In this document: positions 60,669-64,000 of the stretch, one piece after another | Position numbering within the stretch: position 1 is the first letter of the stretch | How the letters are laid out: every line of letters begins with the position of its first letter | Assembly: GCF_002846495.1 (NCBI RefSeq) | Contig: NZ_PJNE01000001.1 | Coordinates: forward strand, 2,418,001-2,482,000 | DNA: 64,000 nt | Direction: 5' to 3' | DNA from: Phycicoccus duodecadis | GTDB taxonomy: Bacteria > Actinomycetota > Actinomycetes > Actinomycetales > Dermatophilaceae | Notes under the pieces: model-generated | What the model saw: only the letters and a program-made list of their open reading frames with translations | Databases searched by the model: none | Told to the model about the DNA's origin: nothing | Program-made: the position numbers and the translations under genes

Positions 60669-61373
60669 TTACTTGATGATGCCGAAGAGGATCGCGAGCG
60701 GCGGGAGCAGGAAGCCGACGACCACGACCGCGGCGACGGCGTGGCCGACCAGCTTCGCGCGGCGGTAGGTCGCCGCGGTCCCGGTGAGGCCGAGGGTCTG
60801 GCTCGCACTGAAGACCCCGTGCGAGAGGTGCAGGGCGAGGGCGACCATCGCGAGGACGTAGATGAGGGTGTTCCAGGGGACCTGGAAGCTCGCGACGAGC
60901 AGCGCGTAGGGGTTCTGCTGGACGTCGGGGCCCTGCTTGGCGGAGTTCACCGAGAACTTCACGATCGAGAACTGGAGCAGGTGCCACACGAGGAACAGGA
61001 GGAGGAAGGTGCCGCCCCACCGCATCCACGCGGTGCGCGAGGCCCGCTTGACGGCCTCGTACTTGGTGCGGCGGGCGTTGCCGGCCCGGCTCCACAGCGT
61101 GTACGCCGCGTACACGTGCCCCACCAGGCTGAGCACCAGCACGGCCTCGGTGACGTAGAGCAGACCGCGGTACGGCAGCATCGGCTCACCGATGGTGCGC
61201 AGGTGCTCGGCGTAGGTGTTGAACGACTCCTGCCCCCACAGCGCCTTCAGGTTGCCGTACATGTGCAGGAGGACGAACGCGACGAACACCAGACCGGTCG
61301 CAGCCATGAGGATCTTGAGGCCGATCGTGGTCCGGCGGGCCGTCGCGGGTCGAGATGAAGTCTTGGTGGCCAC
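60669..61373 (-). CDS. sdhC: Succinate dehydrogenase cytochrome b subunit (b558 type)
   Basis: 234 aa with five helices and His residues suited to diheme binding (LHMYGNLK, GHVYAAYTLW, WHLLQFS, LHLSHGVFS). A single membrane subunit with SdhAB defines the type B complex. GTG 61373 is preferred; TTG 61382 overlaps a TAGGGT -10-like box (61382-61387), which puts the GTG 8 nt downstream of it. Confidence 0.93.
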   Translation of the reverse strand: MATKTSSRPATARRTTIGLKILMAATGLVFVAFVLLHMYGNLKALWGQESFNTYAEHLRTIGEPMLPYRGLLYVTEAVLVLSLVGHVYAAYTLWSRAGNARRTKYEAVKRASRTAWMRWGGTFLLLFLVWHLLQFSIVKFSVNSAKQGPDVQQNPYALLVASFQVPWNTLIYVLAMVALALHLSHGVFSASQTLGLTGTAATYRRAKLVGHAVAAVVVVGFLLPPLAILFGIIK

Positions 61374-61497
61374 GAACAGCAACCCTAGCCCCCGCCCCGG
61401 ACACCAGCGAGGGCTGTCGAGCCCTGCCCAGGTGTGACATTGGCCCGGTTACCTCCGGGTACCCCCGCACGCGGAGGACGCCGCACGGGGGCGGGGC

Positions 61498-62331
61498 TCA
61501 GCCCGCCCGGGCCGCCACGGCGGCGTCGTAGAGCGCGCGCTTGGCCAGGCCGGCCCGGCCGGCGACATCGGCGCAGACGTCCTTGAGCCGCTCGCCCGCT
61601 GCGACCCGCGCGAGGACCTCGGGGACGGCGTCCTCGACCGTGCCGGCGGCCCCGCGTCGCCCGGCCACGACGACGGTGATCTCGCCGCGCGCGTGCTCCT
61701 CCGCCCACTCGGCGAGCGCGGCGAGGCCGCCGCGGCGCACCTCCTCGTAGGTCTTGGTCAGCTCGCGGCAGACCGCGGCCGGCCGGTCGGGGCCGAGGAC
61801 CTCGGCCGCCGTCGCCAGCATCCGGGCCAGGCGGTGCGGCGCCTCGAAGAACACCATCGTGCGGCGCTCGTCGGCCAGCCCGGCGAGCGCTCGGGCGCGC
61901 TCCCCCTCCTTGCGCGGCAGGAAGCCCTCGAAGCAGAAGCGGTCGACCGGCAGGCCCGAGACGGCCAGCGCGGTGAGGACGGCGGACGGGCCGGGCACGG
62001 CGGTGACGCGCACCCCGGCCTCGACGGCGGCGGCCACCAGCCGGTAGCCGGGGTCGGAGACCGACGGCATCCCGGCATCGGTGACGACCAGCACCCGCGC
62101 GCCGGCGACGAGCTCGGCCACCAGGTCGGCGGCGCGGCCGGCCTCGTTGTGCTCGTGGAAGGACACGACCCGCCCGGCCGGTCGCACGCCGAGGTCGGCG
62201 CACAGCCGCCGCATCCGGCGGGTGTCCTCGGCGGCCACGACGTCGGCACTCGCGAGCTCCTCGGCGAGCCGTGGGGTGGCGTCGCGCGGGTCGCCGATGG
62301 GGGTCGCCGCCAGCACCAGGAGGCCGCTCAT
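61498..62331 (-). CDS. rsmI: 16S rRNA (cytidine1402-2'-O)-methyltransferase
   Basis: 277 aa tetrapyrrole-methylase-fold enzyme. [76 protein letters not shown] and [14 protein letters not shown] are family signatures. Divergent from pmt as in other actinobacteria. Confidence 0.95.
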   Translation of the reverse strand: MSGLLVLAATPIGDPRDATPRLAEELASADVVAAEDTRRMRRLCADLGVRPAGRVVSFHEHNEAGRAADLVAELVAGARVLVVTDAGMPSVSDPGYRLVAAAVEAGVRVTAVPGPSAVLTALAVSGLPVDRFCFEGFLPRKEGERARALAGLADERRTMVFFEAPHRLARMLATAAEVLGPDRPAAVCRELTKTYEEVRRGGLAALAEWAEEHARGEITVVVAGRRGAAGTVEDAVPEVLARVAAGERLKDVCADVAGRAGLAKRALYDAAVAARAG

Positions 62332-62375
62332 GGGGCGATCCTCGCACGCGGGCCGGGCGCCGCAGGGCGCCCACC

Positions 62376-62381
62376 TACGAT
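62376..62381 (+). promoter_or_regulatory. Leaderless -10 box of pmt
   Basis: TACGAT, exactly 6 nt before the pmt GTG at 62388. Confidence 0.5.
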
Positions 62382-62387
62382 GTCCCG

Positions 62388-63947
62388 GTGACCCGGACGG
62401 ACGAGCTGCGCGGACGCCTGCTCGGGTTCCGGCCCACCGACCGCCTGTGGGGCTGGCTGGGCCCGGGGCTCATCGCCCTCGTGGGCGGGGTCCTGCGGTT
62501 CTGGAACCTCGACCGCCCACACGCGCTGGTCTTCGACGAGACGTACTACGTCAAGCAGGGCTACTCGATGCTGCGCTACGGCGTCGAGATGCGGGTCCTG
62601 GACTCGCTGAAGAAGCCCGACGAGGCGTTCGTGGGCGGCAACCCCGACATCTTCTCGAGCACCGAGGGCGACTACGTCGTCCATCCGCCGGTCGGCAAGT
62701 GGCTCATCGGCTTCGGCGAGTGGCTGCTCGGCGCCGACTCCGGGTGGGGCTGGCGGTTCTCGGTGGCCGTGCTCGGCACCGTGTCGATCCTCGTCATCGG
62801 ACGGGTGGCCCGGCGGATGTTCGGCTCGACCGCGCTGGGCTGCGTCGCCTCGTTCCTCCTGGCCTTCGAGGGCCTGCACTTCGTGATGTCGCGCACGGGC
62901 ATCCTCGACATCATCGTCATGTTCTTCGCGCTGTGCGCGTTCGCGGCGCTGCTGGTCGACCGCGACCGCAGCCGCGAGGTGCTGGCCGAGAAGGTGGGCG
63001 CGCTCGGCCGGGACGAGTGGCCGGGGGGCGGCGGGCCGTGGCTGGGCTGGCGGCCGTGGCGCTGGGTGGCCGGGGTGTCGCTGGGCCTGTGCATGGGCAC
63101 CAAGTGGTCGGGCCTGTTCTTCCTCGCGGCGTTCGGGCTGATGACGGTGTGGTGGGACCTCGGGGCGCGCCGGGCCGCGGGGGTGCGGCACTGGGCCCGT
63201 GGGGCGCTGCTGAAGGACGGGCCCTTCGCGGCGCTGCAGCTGGTGGTCGTCGGGGCCGTGGTCTACGTGGTGTCGTGGACCGGCTGGTTCCTGTCGGACA
63301 ACGGCTACCACCGGCACTGGGACCGCTTCCATCCGGGCGAGGGGGTGCAGTGGCTGCCCTCCGCGCTGCGCAACTGGGTCAAGTACCACCAGGATGCCTA
63401 CGGCTTCAACACCACGCTCGCGCAACCGCATCCGTACCAGTCGAACCCGTGGTCCTGGCTGGTGCAGACCCGGCCGACCTCCTTCTACTACGAGAGCCCG
63501 ACCCGGGGTGTCGACGGCTGCACGGTGGCCCAGTGCTCGCAGGCCGTGAACCCGGTCGGCACCATCTCGGTCTGGTGGGTGGGGGCCTTCGCGCTGCTGG
63601 CGGTGCTGTGGTGGTGGCTGGTGCGGCGCGACTGGCGGGCCGGCGCCATCGCGGCCGGCATCGTCGGGGGCTACCTCCCCTGGTTCGCCTACCAGCACCG
63701 CACCATCTACACCTTCTACTCGGTGGCCTTCGAGCCCTGGGTGGTCCTGGCGGTGGTGTTCGTCATCGGGCTGTGGGTGGGGCGGCGCGAGCCCGACCCG
63801 GCGCGCTTCCGGCTCCGGGTCCTGGTGGTGGGCGGCTACCTGCTGCTCACCCTGGCGCTGTTCGCGTTCTTCCACCCGATCTACGTGGCCGACACCATCC
63901 CGTACCAGCACTGGCACTGGCGGATGTGGTTCCCGAGCTGGATCTGA
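62388..63947 (+). CDS. pmt: Polyprenol-phosphate-mannose protein O-mannosyltransferase (PMT family)
   Basis: 519 aa GT39 membrane enzyme that O-mannosylates exported proteins. About 11 helices; the first-loop catalytic motif is [17 protein letters not shown] (Asp-Glu), followed by [37 protein letters not shown] and the large external loop with [14 protein letters not shown] sequence ([20 protein letters not shown]) fit Rv1002c-like proteins. Leaderless promoter; complete in the window, with nothing recognisable in the last 53 bp. Confidence 0.94.
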   Translation: MTRTDELRGRLLGFRPTDRLWGWLGPGLIALVGGVLRFWNLDRPHALVFDETYYVKQGYSMLRYGVEMRVLDSLKKPDEAFVGGNPDIFSSTEGDYVVHPPVGKWLIGFGEWLLGADSGWGWRFSVAVLGTVSILVIGRVARRMFGSTALGCVASFLLAFEGLHFVMSRTGILDIIVMFFALCAFAALLVDRDRSREVLAEKVGALGRDEWPGGGGPWLGWRPWRWVAGVSLGLCMGTKWSGLFFLAAFGLMTVWWDLGARRAAGVRHWARGALLKDGPFAALQLVVVGAVVYVVSWTGWFLSDNGYHRHWDRFHPGEGVQWLPSALRNWVKYHQDAYGFNTTLAQPHPYQSNPWSWLVQTRPTSFYYESPTRGVDGCTVAQCSQAVNPVGTISVWWVGAFALLAVLWWWLVRRDWRAGAIAAGIVGGYLPWFAYQHRTIYTFYSVAFEPWVVLAVVFVIGLWVGRREPDPARFRLRVLVVGGYLLLTLALFAFFHPIYVADTIPYQHWHWRMWFPSWI

Positions 63948-64000
63948 CCGCTCCGCGGCCCGGCTCCACTTTCTCGCCCCATGCGGGAACCTTCACCGTC

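Overview
This is a 64 kb piece of a very GC-rich chromosome (roughly three quarters G+C by eye). Short overlapping operons, many GTG starts, leaderless-type promoters and actinobacterial gene order place it in the Actinomycetota. The protein types (RpfB, protein O-mannosyltransferase, three-gene succinate dehydrogenase, DUF501, PadR-HAAS pair) suggest a Micrococcales-type organism, perhaps Intrasporangiaceae. The family is an inference, since no rRNA is present. Most of the window looks like ordinary chromosomal backbone; I see no integrase, transposase, phage structural gene or CRISPR array.

Layout. 0-15 kb is accessory: the 3' part of msrA, an alpha/beta hydrolase with a rifampin ADP-ribosyltransferase (arr), a MarR/MFS-pump pair divergent from a TetR gene, a frameshifted 2,4-dienoyl-CoA reductase (fadH), a DUF1992 protein, a large HD-GYP protein carrying cadherin-like repeats, cystathionine beta-synthase, an SGNH hydrolase and a RidA-like protein. 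15-21 kb holds a thiolase, a Bax inhibitor-1 protein, a PAS/GAF sensor without an output domain, a tRNA-Leu(UAA)-like gene followed by perfect 68-bp repeats, and a PadR/HAAS membrane-protein pair.

21-36 kb and 38-63 kb follow an actinobacterial order that I recall from Mycobacterium tuberculosis Rv1002c-Rv1026: ppx, DUF501, ftsB, eno, mazG, SurA-like lipoprotein, mfd, pth, rplY, prs, glmU, TetR, ispE, rsmA, rpfB, tatD, metG, rsmI, pmt. Insertions relative to that order are an AbiEi-like gene, a pseudouridine catabolism operon (psuK-psuG), a Wzz/BY-kinase, an EamA/CGNR divergent pair, MFS and Usp genes, tRNA-Gln, a MarR/methyltransferase/VOC module, an ABC-F ATPase and the sdhCAB operon.

How the genes work together. 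Core functions dominate: transcription-coupled repair (Mfd), nucleotide clean-up (MazG), translation (Pth, L25, MetG, RsmA, RsmI), PRPP and UDP-GlcNAc supply (Prs, GlmU), isoprenoid synthesis (IspE), division (FtsB), resuscitation (RpfB), glycolysis (Eno) and the TCA cycle (Sdh). The less routine content is regulatory: several one-component regulators with visible palindromes, a kinase that carries its own DNA-binding domain, and a membrane c-di-GMP phosphodiesterase-type protein joined to adhesin-like repeats. Two tRNA genes have copies of their own 3' ends downstream, which is the most unusual DNA-level pattern.
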